NCBI GenBank assembly: GCA_947683625.1
Contig: CANTUR010000047.1
Span: 5,518,001 to 5,582,000 of the forward strand
Length of the DNA: 64,000 nt
DNA from: Mallotus nudiflorus
Lineage: Eukaryota > Streptophyta > Magnoliopsida > Malpighiales > Euphorbiaceae
Direction of reading: 5' to 3'
The position numbers and the translations under genes are program-made. Position 1 is the first letter of the stretch, and each line of letters opens with the position of its first letter. This document shows positions 1 through 11,217 of this stretch, in pieces. Below the pieces are notes generated by a model. It searched no databases. It was not told the origin of the DNA and worked only from the letters and a program-made list of their open reading frames with translations.

Positions 1-496
1 TCGTGAGTAGGATAATTCTGATCATGCTTCTTCAACTGCCTCGAAGCATAAGCTATCACCCTACCATTCTGCATCAACACATAACATAGGCCGACTTTGG
101 AGGCATTACAATACATAGTGAACTTATCTACTCCATTAGCCAAAGCTATAACTGGAGCTATGGTCAACTTCTCCTTCAACAACTGGAAACTATTATCATA
201 AGCATCTAACCACACAAACTTCATATTCTTCTGAGTTAGGTGACTCAGAGGAGCTGCATTTCTAGAGAAATCCTACAAAAACCTCCTATAATACCTAGCC
301 AAACCTAGAAAACTACAAATCTCTGTGACTATTGTTAGTTTGGGCCACTCATACATTGCCTCTATCTTTTGTGGATCAACTTGGATATCATATTTAGACA
401 CTACGTGTCTAAGGAATGCAACACTCTCCAACTAGAAATCACACTTCGAGAATTTAGCATAAAGTTGATGTTTTCTCAGTGTCTGCAGTACTGTCC
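1..496 (-). pseudogene. Old Tekay-type Ty3 pol fragment (RT end to RNase H)
   Basis: Read on the minus strand, this matches the plus-strand Tekay pol at about 20.83-21.30 kb. It covers the end of reverse transcriptase, the connection region and the start of RNase H. The peptide LMQNGRVIAYASRQLKKH is identical to the young copies. It is broken by several stop codons. The RNase H motif that reads YCDAS in the young copies reads YCNAS here (about positions 92-106), so a catalytic Asp is lost. It continues at 3728 after the solo LTR and runs off the left edge of the window. It is a relic of the same family as the tandem element at 14890-34654, but clearly older. Confidence 0.85.
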
Positions 497-904
497 TGTA
501 ATATCCCGTGTTTTTAAAATATTTTTACACTGTACCGGGATATACAGTGTTAATAATTTGTGTATATATATTACGATATTTTCATGAGTTGATATGTATT
601 TAAAACCTATTTTAAATACTGTGTATTATTTACAGTGTTTTACGTAAAATTTTTTCGGGACTTGCATTTTCGGGGAAATTTTCACGTAAATAATTTATTA
701 TTAATTATTTTAAATATATTTTCGGACTTGCATGAACTCATATGTATTTTTAAAATACTAAATAAAGACTATGTGTGTGAATATTTATTTAATTAGGGTT
801 TAATATATATTACCCTAATAATTTATTATTTGTTTATTTATTTATTGTTATTTAATTATTTTATTTATTATTAAATTATTAAAATTATTTTTATTATTAT
901 TTTA

Positions 905-1020
905 ATATTTTTTTCTTTTTTCTTTTTTCTTTCTTTTTCTTTTCTTTTTTTTTTTCTTTTGTTTTTCTTTTGTTTTTCTTTTCTTTCTTTTTTCTTTTTC
1001 TTCTTCTTCTTCTTCCTTCC
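905..1020 (+). repeat. Pyrimidine (T/C) tract in LTR leader
   Basis: About 115 bases are almost entirely T and C, with few purines. In the young LTRs the matching place is a short TTC run (15411-15432), so the tract has expanded in this solo LTR. It lies just upstream of the GC-rich block that probably forms the transcribed leader. Confidence 0.7.
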
Positions 1021-2184
1021 CTCCCGCGCCCGACTCCTTTCCCTCCCGCTGCAACTCCGATCACCTACCGTCGGTGTGCCTCCAGACTTGCCACCGTCGT
1101 TTCCAGCCGTCCCCCGTCGCCAGCAGCCTCCTTCTCCGGCACCGGTAGCTCCTTTTTCTTCCTTTGGCCAAAACTTCTTCCCTTCGTCGTTTCTCCCATT
1201 TTCGGCCACCGTTTTCGACACCGCCGGTCTCTTTCTTCTCCTTGAGCTCCGGTGAGTGTGATTCTAGCTTTTTTTTGAGCTAAAATGGTCTAGATTTGCT
1301 TAGGTTTTGAATTTTCAATTTCGGCCATATTAGGGTTTTTGATTTTTTTGAGCTTCGAATTGATTGATTCATGAAAACTCCCTTCACAAATGTTGTTCCT
1401 AGTAGCTCAATATACATGTGTAAATTTTTGTGGAATTTTTGGAGATTTTTTGGATTTTTGGGTATTTTTGAATATTTTAATATTATTTTCTAATTTTCGG
1501 AAATTAATTATTTAAATTATGAAATTGGAGTTTATGGTTAAATTAGATGTTGAAATGAATTATAGAAATTTATTTGGAATTTTTATGAATTTCTAAGTAT
1601 TTATTTTGAATTATTGAAGTTTATGTGATTTTGAGAAATTAGGGTTAAATTATGTTTTTAATTGAATTTAATTGGTTAAATGAGTTTAATTATTGATATT
1701 ATTGACAAATATGTTGAGAAATTTAATTTTTGGATAATTTTATAATTTTTGGTGAATTTTTGAAGTAATTTAAGTATATTTATATATATAGGGGTATTTT
1801 GGTAATTTTATCCTAAATTGGCTAAAAATGTAATTTAATTGGTTTTAATAGTTATTTAAGGTATAAAAATGATTTATATAAATTATTTAGTATTTTTAAC
1901 TAATTAAAACTATTTTTCGTGAATTATTTTCAATTATATATATAATACACGGTTTTTCAAATAAAATGAGTTTTATTCGATTTTTACAGTGTTTTAAGGT
2001 TAATTATGTAATTTCTACGTATAAAATGTATTTCTATGTTACTAGGATATTTTTGGCATTTCTGGAATTATTCTGTGGTTATGGACCCCGGTCGGTGGAC
2101 TGTAGTTTGGAGTCCGACCGTGGGATTTTGATTGTGAATTTGTGTTGAGCCTGTTTTTCGAAGTGTATTTCCTTGCAGGGTCGG

Positions 2185-2264
2185 CTCTACTCTTTTGAGT
2201 AGAGAGATGTCCATTTTACAGGGGAGGTTCTGTCGGATTTTCGATAGAATTCTCGTAAAACGTG
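2185..2264 (+). other. Conserved stem-loop region in solo LTR
   Basis: An 8-bp perfect hairpin, CTCTACTC-TTTT-GAGTAGAG (2185-2204), is followed by a second inverted repeat with arms TTCTGTCG and CGATAGAA, nested inside TTTTAC/GTAAAA. The same structures occur in the diverged LTRs of this family. One inner pair is T-A here and C-G in the young LTRs, which is a compensating change. Confidence 0.6.
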
Positions 2265-2936
2265 ATATCCGATCGAACCCTAATTCCTGATTCTGTGTTT
2301 AACACTCTAGATTGAATTCTAGGATTTCTGTTAGGTTTATTCTAATGTCGGTTATTTATTGCTTGTTTAGTTGCACCGACACCGAGGGCTAGTGGACCAG
2401 GCCCGTCAGACCCGTCTCGTGGAGCGCACTAGGTGAGTTACTATACTATATATATATATGCTTAGGATGCATGATTTAGAAATGCATGTTTTATGTTAAT
2501 TAAATATGCATAAATAATTTGATTATTTCTTAAGTTTATATTAAGTATATTTTTGGTATATAATAAATTGCATACATGTTTTTGTTAATAAAATATATTT
2601 AAAATGTTTTTAAATATATTTTTAATTTAATTTATGATTTGATTGGATTTATTTGACGTATATATACTCGAAATATACCTGGTTTACTTTTGGTATATTT
2701 CTAGTATATATATGGGTTATATTGTTATTTCATTTACATTCATGCATCATTTATTTTTGTGAATGAATGTTTTATGTTTATTAATGAAGGATATCGATAG
2801 AACGTGCTACCTAGTGGGCAGCACTAGGACCGAGTACGTACCGGTACGCCTATAGCTTTAGGCTATATTACTAACTATTTGTGAATATTGATTTGATGTG
2901 ATTATTGATGTGTGAGATGTGGTTTGTGGGTGTGAT

Positions 2937-3035
2937 TGCTGGAGCTCGGTTGACCAAGTGTCTCGGGGCCAATCACATTGGCAGTCAGACTGCTGGAGCT
3001 CGGTTGACTTAGTGTCTCGGGGCCAGTCTACTGTC
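2937..3035 (+). repeat. 54-bp tandem duplication inside solo LTR
   Basis: Two imperfect copies start at 2937 and 2991. Each holds TGCTGGAGCTCGGTTGAC followed by TGTCTCGGGGCCA. The same duplication is present in every plus-strand LTR of the family, including the old one at 50385-50490, so it is an ancestral part of the LTR. Confidence 0.8.
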
Positions 3036-3288
3036 TAAATGGATTAAGTGGATATATTTGGATTCAGTGAGCCTTAATGACTAGAGTGTTGCCTAACACT
3101 ATTTTCGAGGTTGCGATATCATAGGGTTCTATTTGATCCTTCATAAATGACGGTTTTAATAAAAACATATAAAATGATTTTCCTGCATCTGTGTGTATTG
3201 CCTGTATATATACATATTAGATATATACTGTTGACTGTATGCATTATCATTTAGTGTGTATGTATATATATTATAGTAATTCACTCAG

Positions 3289-3347
3289 TGAGGTCTGACT
3301 CCCCTCCGTTGACTATTTTTCAGGAGAGTCAACATCTTCAGACCTCA
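3289..3347 (+). other. Nested inverted repeat near LTR 3' part
   Basis: The outer arms TGAGGTCTGA and TCAGACCTCA are a perfect 10-bp inverted repeat. The inner arms GTTGACT and AGTCAAC are also perfect. The acceptor-like TTTTTCAG lies in the loop. The structure is kept in LTRs A, B and C of the tandem element. Confidence 0.6.
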
Positions 3348-3727
3348 GTAGCAGGTCGATACGCCGGATTTCTTCCGCCCCGGCTTCTTTGTGTAAATTA
3401 TCTACTTGAGTCTTATTTTTATAATCTAGACACTGCAGTAGTTGTAAATTAAATTGTGGGATTTTATGTATTATATTTATGCGAGATATTGTATTATATT
3501 GAAACTGGATTTGTATTAAAAGATTTATATATATGAGATGAGATTTGATTTAAATCCAGTTGGTGTATATACTATTGTGATATTTATGATTATTATTTCC
3601 GCTGCATATAATATTGTTATTGTTATTATTGCATGTTTATTTTATTTTTAGGCTTGCTACGGGTTCCGGATTCGAAAGAATTCCCGTTCCCTAGCGCCGG
3701 TCATGGCCCCTGTTTTGGGTCGTGACA

Positions 3728-4837
3728 TGTCCTTAAGTGATAAACTTGCTCCTCCATACTCTTTGAATATACTAGTATATCATTAATGAAGACTACCATA
3801 AACTGATCCATAAAAAATCTGAATACTCTATTCATCAGGTCCATAAAAGCAGTTGGTGCATTAGTAAACCCGAATGACATCACTAAGAACACATAGTGGC
3901 CATATCTAGTATGGAATGCCGTTTTAGGAACATCGGCCTCACAAATCTGCAATTGATGATAACCCAACCTCAAGTCAATCTTATAAAAGAACTGTGCACC
4001 CTGAAGTTGATCAAACAGATCATCTATCCTTGGAAGAGGATACTTGTTCTTCACTGTCACCTTGTTCAGCTCTCTATAATCAATGCACAGTCTCAATGTA
4101 CCCTCATTTTTCTTCACAAACAGGACTGGTGCACCCCAAGGAGAAACACTGGATCTAATGAAACCTTTATTTAACAAATCCTAAAACTGCTCCTTTAATT
4201 CCTTTAACTCTGTAGGAGCCATTCTGTAAGGCGGCATCGAAATAGGAGCTGTACTTGAGACCACATCTATATAGAACTCGATCTCTCTATGAGGTGGTAA
4301 ACCTGGTAACTCCTTAGGAAAAACATAAAAAAACTCTCAGACAACTGGAACATCTGTGAGAGACAACTTCTCCACTGAAGTATCTCTGATAAGTGCCAAG
4401 TATCCCTGGCAACCCTTCCTCAACATCTTCCAGCAGTGATAGCGGAGATGAGATTATGAGGTGTAAAACTCTTATCACCCACAAACTTAAACTCTTCTTC
4501 ATCCAAAATTTTAAAAATCACCTCTTTACTCCGATAATCCATAATGGCATAGTGTTGAGACAACCAATCCATTCCAAGGATCACGTTAAACTCCATCACA
4601 TCCAATAACACTAATTCCACCGGTAGTTCTCTGCCTCCAACTAACACTGGAAATCCAGAAAGAATAATGTTGGCATCTAACTAATCACTTAGAGGAGTGG
4701 TGACAGACAAAGGAAAAGCCATCATTGAAGCTTGCCAACATGATTTCAAAGTAAAAATAGGGGACACGAAAGAAGGTGTAGTACCCAGATCAATAATAAC
4801 TTTAGCATCTAAGCGAATGCAGGTTCCAGTCTAGGGC
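3728..4837 (-). pseudogene. Old Tekay-type pol fragment (protease and RT)
   Basis: This continues the minus-strand relic after the solo LTR. Going down the minus strand it holds the end of the protease region (ILGMDWLSQHYA near 4550), the linker, and RT with PWGAPVLFVKK, CIDYRELNKVTVKNKYPLPR, GYHQL, TNAPTAFMDLMNRVF and the active-site region. The YIDD-type box reads FINDILVY, so one catalytic Asp is changed to Asn. Several in-frame stops are present. The upstream end joins abruptly to gag: about 950 bp that should hold the rest of gag, the zinc knuckle and the start of protease are missing, judged by alignment to 18.77-19.73 kb. Confidence 0.85.
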
Positions 4838-5249
4838 TGATCCCTTGACAGATAGCTCGATGATCATAATCCGCTGATAGTCGGTGTGAGCAGTTTGAGT
4901 CCTCGTCTCAATGGCATGCAAAAAATCCAAAAGGATATGAAGTACCATCAAAAGCTATATGGCCAACTCTGGCATAAAACAATGTTGCCTTAGGGTTAGA
5001 CATACCCTGTTGATAGACAGGCTACATCTACGGTGCGACTGGAGGTATCGTAGCTTCCTCGAACTTTGGTTCTACAGGTTCCTCATCCTGTAGCTCTCTA
5101 TGCTTATGCTGACCTGTCGCTCCTCGAGGTTTATCTTTGCCTAAACTTCTGCGCTTGGCTAGTGGCTGAGGAGGTAAAACCTCATCCTGAAAGGACTTAT
5201 CATCCTCTGCCTCAACGACTGGTGGAGCGACATGCGCTCGCCTCCTCAT
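4838..5249 (-). pseudogene. Old Tekay-type gag N-terminal fragment
   Basis: The minus-strand reading starts at the ATG at 5249 with MRRRAHVAPPVVEAEDD. It matches the gag start at 18350 and covers the first ~140 codons, ending where the ~950-bp internal deletion begins. The proline- and arginine-rich N-terminus is recognisable. A stop and a small frameshift lie around 5030-4940. The deletion removes the zinc knuckle, so this copy could not encode a working capsid protein. Confidence 0.8.
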
Positions 5250-5430
5250 TCTGAAAAGACAAAAACCAACAAGATTTAGATAAAACATACAACAAATAGA
5301 CTTCCTAATGATTATGTGGAAAACTAAATCAAGGAAAACTTCTTAAACACATAACCAAACCTAATTTACTGCAGTAGTTTCAAAGAAAACATGACTTTGA
5401 AAACCTAGGTCCATAACACTAATAACCTAG

Positions 5431-5442
5431 ACTTTGATACCA
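5431..5442 (-). other. Primer binding site, initiator-Met type (degenerate)
   Basis: On the minus strand it reads TGGTATCAAAGT, four bases inside the LTR end. The intact form in the young copies is TGGTATCAGAGC. The position fixes the orientation and marks 5447-8489 as the 5' LTR of this minus-strand element. Confidence 0.8.
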
Positions 5443-8091
5443 ACTTTGTCACGACTCAAACTAGGAGTCATGACCAATGCTATGGAATGAGAATTCTTTT
5501 GAATCCGGAATCCATAGTAAGCCTTAAAAATAAAAACACATGCAATAATAATATAAAAATATGCCAGAATTAAAACTTTAATCAATATAAAAATAAATAC
5601 TTAAATGGCATATCATAATAAAAATATTCATACAATATTTTGATACAAATCTCAAAACCAAAACAATAAACTACTAATACAATAACATTACTACTACAGT
5701 CTCTAGAGTACAATAAGAGTTCAGATAATAAATTTACATAGTCTAGCCGGGGATGAAGAAGATCGACGAAAAGGTCTACTACTGAGGTATAAAGAAGAAG
5801 AATCTCTTGCAAAAAATATTGAGGGGGATTATACCTCACTGAGTGAATTATTATAATATATATACATGCAACCTAAAGTCATATGCAGTCAAGCATCAAT
5901 ATAATAATATACATATACACACATTTCACATAGATGCTAAAATCCATTTTTATATATAATAATTGCAGAAAATATTTATTTAAGTGAAGGATCAAATAGA
6001 ACCCTAACATATTTGCAACCTCAATCATAAAATCAATAGCCGACTGGCTTATCCAAAACTCCAAGTATTCATTTATCCAACTCAAGGTAATATACTGGCC
6101 CTGAGTACACTAGGTCAATCGAGGATCCGTAGCCGCCCTTTCCAATAATCATCAATCTCAATATTCTCTTTCATAATCAAATACCCAATTTGCAACCTAA
6201 TTCTATTGTACTGTTGTGCAACAATTCTAGCATAGGTAGCATGTTTTATTGATATCTTTCAATAAATCGCATAAATATTGGAAAATAATAAAATGCACAA
6301 TTAAAATATAATGGCACCCATTATAGAAGAATATACCATTTATATACCAGAAATATATTGAACATATACTAAAAATATTCCAAATATATTTGCCACATAT
6401 ATACCAAAATAAGCCATAAATATACCAATGCATATTAAGAATATATCAAATATATATGTCGCATATATATCGAAACATACTAAAAATATACTGAAAGTAT
6501 ACCAAATATATACTAAATCATTTACTAAAACAATTCATGTTTAAATACATATTAAAAACATGAATGCTTATAATCATGCATCCTATATGCAATATATATA
6601 TAAAATAATAACTCACAGATTTGCACTCCTCTAGATAGACTCGACGGGCCTGGTCCGATAGGCCTCGGCACAATTATAGAAAAATAATAATAACAAATAT
6701 TAGAATCGAATACCTAATTTACACTTCTAAAAATTCTAAAGGAAGAGTCGATCTAAACACGACACGACTAAAAAACTAAAAACTCAGGAATGACCTGACA
6801 TCATGTTTTACGAGAATTCTACCAAAAATTCGACAGAGTCTTGTCTATAAAATAGACATGTCTCTACTAAAAGTAGAGTCGATCCTGTAAGAAAACACGA
6901 TTCTATAATCACAAATGTTCACCACCTCGGGTTGGGACCTCGAACTACACAATTCCCAACTGAGGTTCACAATTCACCAAAAAATCAATATTAAATAATA
7001 AATATAATAATAAAAATCATTAAATTCCATAAATATCAATAAAATACCAAAATACAATATATTTAATTAACAAAAACATTAAATATAATTATTTTCACAT
7101 TAACTAAATAAAATCTTAAATAAATTATATAATATTACTAAAAATATGATTTTTCACATATTTGACATAAAATAGTAAAATTCACAATTAATTACTTAAA
7201 TAGTTATATATATATAATAAAAATAGTTAAAAACTTATTTAATCACAAAAATTGTATATAACATTATTATTTAAAAATACTTTCAAAAATTAGTATTAAT
7301 CAGTTAAAAGTAGTAAATAATTTGAAAAAATTATTTTAATACTATTTATTATTCCAAAATTATTTAAAACATATTATTTAACTATAATTTCAATAAAAAT
7401 ACATAATTTACCTATAAATCAAAAATTCACATAATACTATATATTTACTAAAAATTACTCAAAATTTCTAAAAATTATTTTCTAACTTCTAAATTTAATA
7501 ACTTAAATTAACTATACTAATTAACCTAATTTTTCCATAATAACCTATAAAACACATAATTAATAAAAATTCATTTTTAATTATTAAAAAAATTCAATAA
7601 TTACCCTTAATTCAAATAAATTCAATAAAATGAACTAAAAATATATTTAGGAAGCTTAAGTTTCATACATCAACACTTCTAAAAGAAATATTCAAGAAAC
7701 ATTCAAATTCAAGCTTAAAAAAAAAATTAAAACCCTAAATAGACATAAACTAAACTTATAGATTTCTAACTAACTGGACATCGTAGAGTTGAAATGAGTT
7801 GAGAATTGAGAAGTATGTGTCAAGAGGAGTCGAATGAGCTTAAAAACTTGAGCTAAATCGACCAAAAACTCTCGTACATTACTGTAGCTCTTGCTGTGAT
7901 TCTCGATTTTTTGACAATGACAGGGGGAGGAGAAGGTGGCGGTCGACGACAGGAAGAGGCTGGAGGTGATGGTGAGCTTTGTGGTGGTTTGTGGAGGTGC
8001 TGGAAGCTTTAGTTGGACACTAGCAGTGAATGGAAATGTAGAAGAAGAAGAAGTGGGGGACGTTGACCCGTTTTTTTTTTTTTACCAAACC

Positions 8092-8094
<3 letters not shown>

Positions 8095-8121
<27 letters not shown>
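8095..8121. repeat. (TA)n microsatellite
   Basis: About 13 uninterrupted TA units inside the old LTR. Confidence 0.9.
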
Positions 8122-8122
<1 letters not shown>

Positions 8123-8146
8123 CTCAATACACCACACACATGCATG

Positions 8147-8147
<1 letters not shown>

Positions 8148-8222
<75 letters not shown>

Positions 8223-8256
8223 TTCTAACAATAATAATAATAATAATAATAATAAT
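8148..8256. repeat. (AAT)n microsatellite
   Basis: About 25 AAT units run from 8148 to 8222. A short interruption (TTCTAAC) and about nine more units follow, and the interruption itself recurs at about 8257. The array has expanded within the old LTR. Confidence 0.9.
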
Positions 8257-8557
8257 TTCTAACAATAATAACAATAACAAATAATAATAATACTAATAAC
8301 AATAACAATAAAAAAATAATATTAACATACTATCTTCGAAATAAATTATTTTACGTAAAAAAAATATTCAGCGTAAAATAAAATAATATTATTCACAAAT
8401 AATTATACTACATAAATAAAATTTAAAATATTATTAATACTGTATATTTCAAAATAATTTTATATTATTTTAAATAAAGGGTCATTACAACTAAATAGTG
8501 ACAGATTCTAAAATGCATCACTATTTAGTGACAAAATAGTGATGGATTCTAGAATAG

Positions 8558-9199
8558 TGATGGACTTGTGATGGAACATGTAAATTTTCAAAAAAAAAAA
8601 AAAAATTTTGTAGTGACTACATAGTTTAAGACTTAATTTTTAAGTTCTAAAAAAATCAATTACAACTAGAAAAACTAAATAATTAAATTATTTTTTTCAT
8701 ATATTTTGTATACAAATGACATTTAAATACACACAAACTTTAAACCAACTAAAAACTACAAAGTTTAATACTACTAATTTTTAACTTATAAAAATCTAAA
8801 TAAATTTATTTAGATTTTTTATAAGTTAAAAATTAGTAGTATTAAACTTTGTAGTTTTTAGTTGGTTTAAAGTATTTAGATTTTTTATAAGTTAAAAATT
8901 AATAGTATTAAACTTTGAAAAATTAGTATTAAAAATTAAGTCTTAAATAGTGACGGACTTCTGATGGAACATGTAAATTTTCATAAAATATATATTTTTT
9001 GTAGTGACTACATAGCTTAAGACTTAGTTTTTAAGTTCTAAAAAAATCAATTACAACTAGGAAATTTAAATAATAAAATCATTTTTTCATCATATATTTT
9101 TGTATACCAATGACATTTAGATACACACACAAAATTTTAACCAACCAAAAACTATAAAGTTTAATAATACTAATTTTTAACTTATAAAAAATCTAAAAA
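8558..9199 (+). repeat. Direct duplication of ~245 bp inside CACTA-like block
   Basis: About 8558-8806 and 8950-9199 are diverged direct copies. Both run from GTGA(T/C)GGACTT through TTTTGTAGTGACTACATAG to AACTTATAAAAA. The spacer between them holds the right arm of the long inverted repeat. Confidence 0.75.
8737..8873. repeat. Long near-perfect palindrome (68-bp arms)
   Basis: The left arm starts ACTTTAAACCAACTAAAAAC at 8737. The right arm is its reverse complement ending at 8873. The arms meet around 8804-8806 with almost no loop, and the only visible difference is one A in a homopolymer. A transcript would fold into a long hairpin. Confidence 0.85.

Positions 9200-9210
<11 letters not shown>

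Positions 9211-9255
<45 letters not shown>
9211..9255. repeat. (ATT)n microsatellite
   Basis: About 15 ATT units adjoin a T run inside the CACTA-like block. Confidence 0.9.
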
Positions 9256-9830
9256 TATCAATATTATTTTTGTGATGGATGTCACTATTCCGTCATTAAA
9301 TAGTGACGGATAGTAAAATCAGTCACTAAATAATGACAGATTATAAAATACGTCACTATTTAGTGACACATTTTGTCTATCACAAAAATAATATTGGTAA
9401 ATTAAATTTAAGCTCCAAAATATTGTGACGGACGGATTGTAAAATCCGTCATTATATAGTGATGGAATAGTGATGTATTTTGTCCGTCACTAAAATAATA
9501 TTGGTAAATTAAATTTTAAGCTCAAAAAATTTTATGACAGAATAATGACAGATTATTTATTTGTCACTAAATTTGTCACTAAATTGTCACTAAATTTGCC
9601 ATCTTAATTTTCCAAATTCATCTACTTTATTATAGTGATAGAATAAAGTGACAAAATTGATTTTCGTCACTAAAATCCATTGCTAATTATCATTTCTGTC
9701 ACCATGACATCATAATTTAGTGATGGAAATTTCCGTCACTATTTTACAATTTTTTTATAGTGACCTTGCACTACTTCGGCAGTTATAGGAAGGAAGTTAA
9801 GAAAAAAGACTGGTGAATTTTTGTCAAATT

Positions 9831-9979
9831 TGTTAGTGATAAGATCTTTGTAATCAACATAGTTGTTATATTTATTATTTTGTTATAGAGTTGTTTATTT
9901 GTACACAACTCTCTTTGTATATATAATCATTTACATCAATATATAATGCAAAACTTTTCACACCAACTCTAATATTGAC
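9831..9979 (+). repeat. copia-1 5' LTR
   Basis: Starts TGTTAGTGATAAGATC and aligns without gaps to 59698-59846. The last few bases before the primer site are ambiguous because both copies have lost the canonical CA end. Confidence 0.85.
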
Positions 9980-9980
9980 T

Positions 9981-9992
9981 TGGGATCAGAGA
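9981..9992 (+). other. copia-1 primer binding site
   Basis: TGGGATCAGAGA lies immediately after the LTR and is close to the initiator-Met primer site TGGTATCAGAGC. Confidence 0.7.
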
Positions 9993-10012
9993 TTAACCTG
10001 AATTATCTAATC

Positions 10013-10119
10013 ATGTCAACTTCTTCGAATCCTCTATCACCTCTTCTTCTTCTTCTTTTTCTTTTGCCAACACTCCACTCCCAACTCTTTTTCCTTTTTC
10101 GAACTTTCCTCAACCATAC
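10013..10119 (+). pseudogene. copia-1 gag, N-terminal piece
   Basis: The ATG at 10013 lies 20 bp after the primer site and opens a reading frame starting MSTSSNPLSP. It is cut after 35 codons by the solo LTR that begins at 10120 and continues at 51148. The serine- and leucine-rich start gives little domain information; the call rests on its place and on the continuation. Confidence 0.6.
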
Positions 10120-11217
10120 TGTAATGACCCTTATTTTTAAATTATTTAAATATAATTTGAAATATACAGTGTTAGTAAAAATTCAAAAGTTATAGTTATT
10201 TATTTTATTATTTGTGATTAATAATTATTATTTTATGATAAAAATATATTCTCTACGTAAATATTTATTTTTAGAAACTTATTATTTTTAAACATTTAAT
10301 TTACATTATTGATTGTTATTTTTTGGATAGTATTATTTTAATAATATTAATTTTAGTGCATTATTTATTATTTTTTTAGTGATTTACATTATTTGTATTA
10401 TTAAATTATTTAATAAATATGGTTCATATTATTGTTATTTTTAAGTGTTATTTTAAGTGTTGTTATTAGTTTAATGTTTGTGTATGATTATATATATATA
10501 TATATATACAAAAATAAAAAACGAAAGAAAAGAACAAAACTTACAGTAAGCTTCTTCCCCTCTCCCGCACGTTGCCAATCCAAACCCTCACCGTCGGTGT
10601 GCCTCCCTCTTCATCACGCTGGTCACCTTCCTCCTCTTGCCATCACCGTCATCTGTTCTTCCTTCTATCCCATCACCGACCAGCAGAAGCAGTAGCAGCT
10701 GCTGCAGTAGGTGAGTTCCTCACCGTTCTTCCTCCTCCGGCCACCTTTCTGAGCTCTTCTGGTGCCATTAGACTCCTGGAGCTCCAACGAGGTCGATCCC
10801 AAGCTTGGTTTGAGCTCGCAGTAGTCCATTTGTGAATTTTTTTCTTGGTTTGATTTTGATCATTTAGGGTTTTCTAATTTTTTTAGGTTGAATCTTATTG
10901 ATTCATGCAATCTTCCTTAACAAATGTTGATCCTAGTAGCTCAGTCTTCTTAGAAATATTTTTTTTATTTTTGGAATTTATTTGAATTTTGGTGAATTTT
11001 TTATTATTTTATTATTATTGATTGAATTTTCGTAAATTAATTATTTTAATTATAAATTTGGTTAATTTGGTGTTATTATATATTTTTATTAATTTTAGTG
11101 TAAAGAAAATAATTTTTGAGAATATTATATAATTTTTAAGAATATTTTTATATTATGGATATATTGGAATATTAGGTTAAATGTATATCTTTATTGAAAA
11201 TAATGTTAAATTATGTG
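10120..11217 (+). mobile_element. Tekay-family solo LTR, piece 1 of 3
   Basis: This is the first 1098 bp of a solo LTR starting TGTAATGACCC. The pieces 10120-11217, 39857-40515 and 49611-51142 add up to about 3.29 kb, close to the 3.23-3.25 kb of the other family LTRs. The whole is flanked by TSD CATAC (10115-10119 and 51143-51147). This piece contains a TA-rich promoter-like stretch near 10488-10508, the GC-rich leader block (10555-10710) and a donor-like AGGTGAGT at 10709. It ends at the TSD (ATGTG) of the SIRE-like insertion. Confidence 0.9.

Larger units (their letters stand above)
497..3727 (+). mobile_element. Solo LTR, Tekay family, TSD TGTCC
   Basis: A 3231-bp LTR starts TGTAATATCC and ends GTCGTGACA. 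It is flanked by a perfect 5-bp target duplication, TGTCC, at 492-496 and 3728-3732. There is no internal region, so it is a solo LTR left by recombination between the two LTRs of one insertion. It is colinear with the three LTRs of the tandem element (3245 bp) but carries many substitutions and small indels, including a longer pyrimidine tract at about 905-1020. It sits in opposite orientation inside the pol of an older family member. It is a useful outgroup for ordering the mutations in the tandem LTRs. Confidence 0.95.
5447..8489 (-). mobile_element. 5' LTR of old minus-strand Tekay element
   Basis: Read on the minus strand it starts TGTAATGACCC (at 8489) and ends GAGTCGTGACA (at 5447), about 3.04 kb. 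It aligns along its length with the 3.2-kb LTRs elsewhere in the window and shares the older start TGTAATGACCC with the solo LTR at 10120. It keeps the hairpin CTCTACT-TTT-AGTAGAG and the neighbouring structured block around 6790-6880. Of the 54-bp tandem duplication, only one degenerate copy is visible near 6090-6125. It carries AT and AAT microsatellites. The matching 3' LTR lies left of the window, so its target duplication cannot be checked; the right flank is ACTAA. Confidence 0.85.
8490..9762. mobile_element. CACTA-like DNA transposon fragment(s)
   Basis: This block has no coding potential but many scattered copies of GTGACGGA-type motifs in both orientations, the subterminal repeat style of plant CACTA (En/Spm) elements. 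It ends in TTTTTTTATAGTG at 9762, which fits a CACTA 3' terminus. Two further TTTTGTAGTG ends occur at 8615 and 9006. No matching 5' end is present; the left side is cut by the LTR element at 8489. It is probably a non-autonomous derivative or several nested pieces. The class is inferred from motif style only, with no transposase visible. Confidence 0.55.

Noticed and set aside
871..1255. Short opposite-strand and overlapping frames rich in Lys/Arg or Phe/Ser
   Set aside because: They are translations of the pyrimidine tract and GC-rich leader of an LTR, with no conservation of frame between copies.
8020..8280. 86-codon minus-strand frame rich in Ile and Tyr
   Set aside because: It is a translation of the (AAT)n and (TA)n microsatellites.
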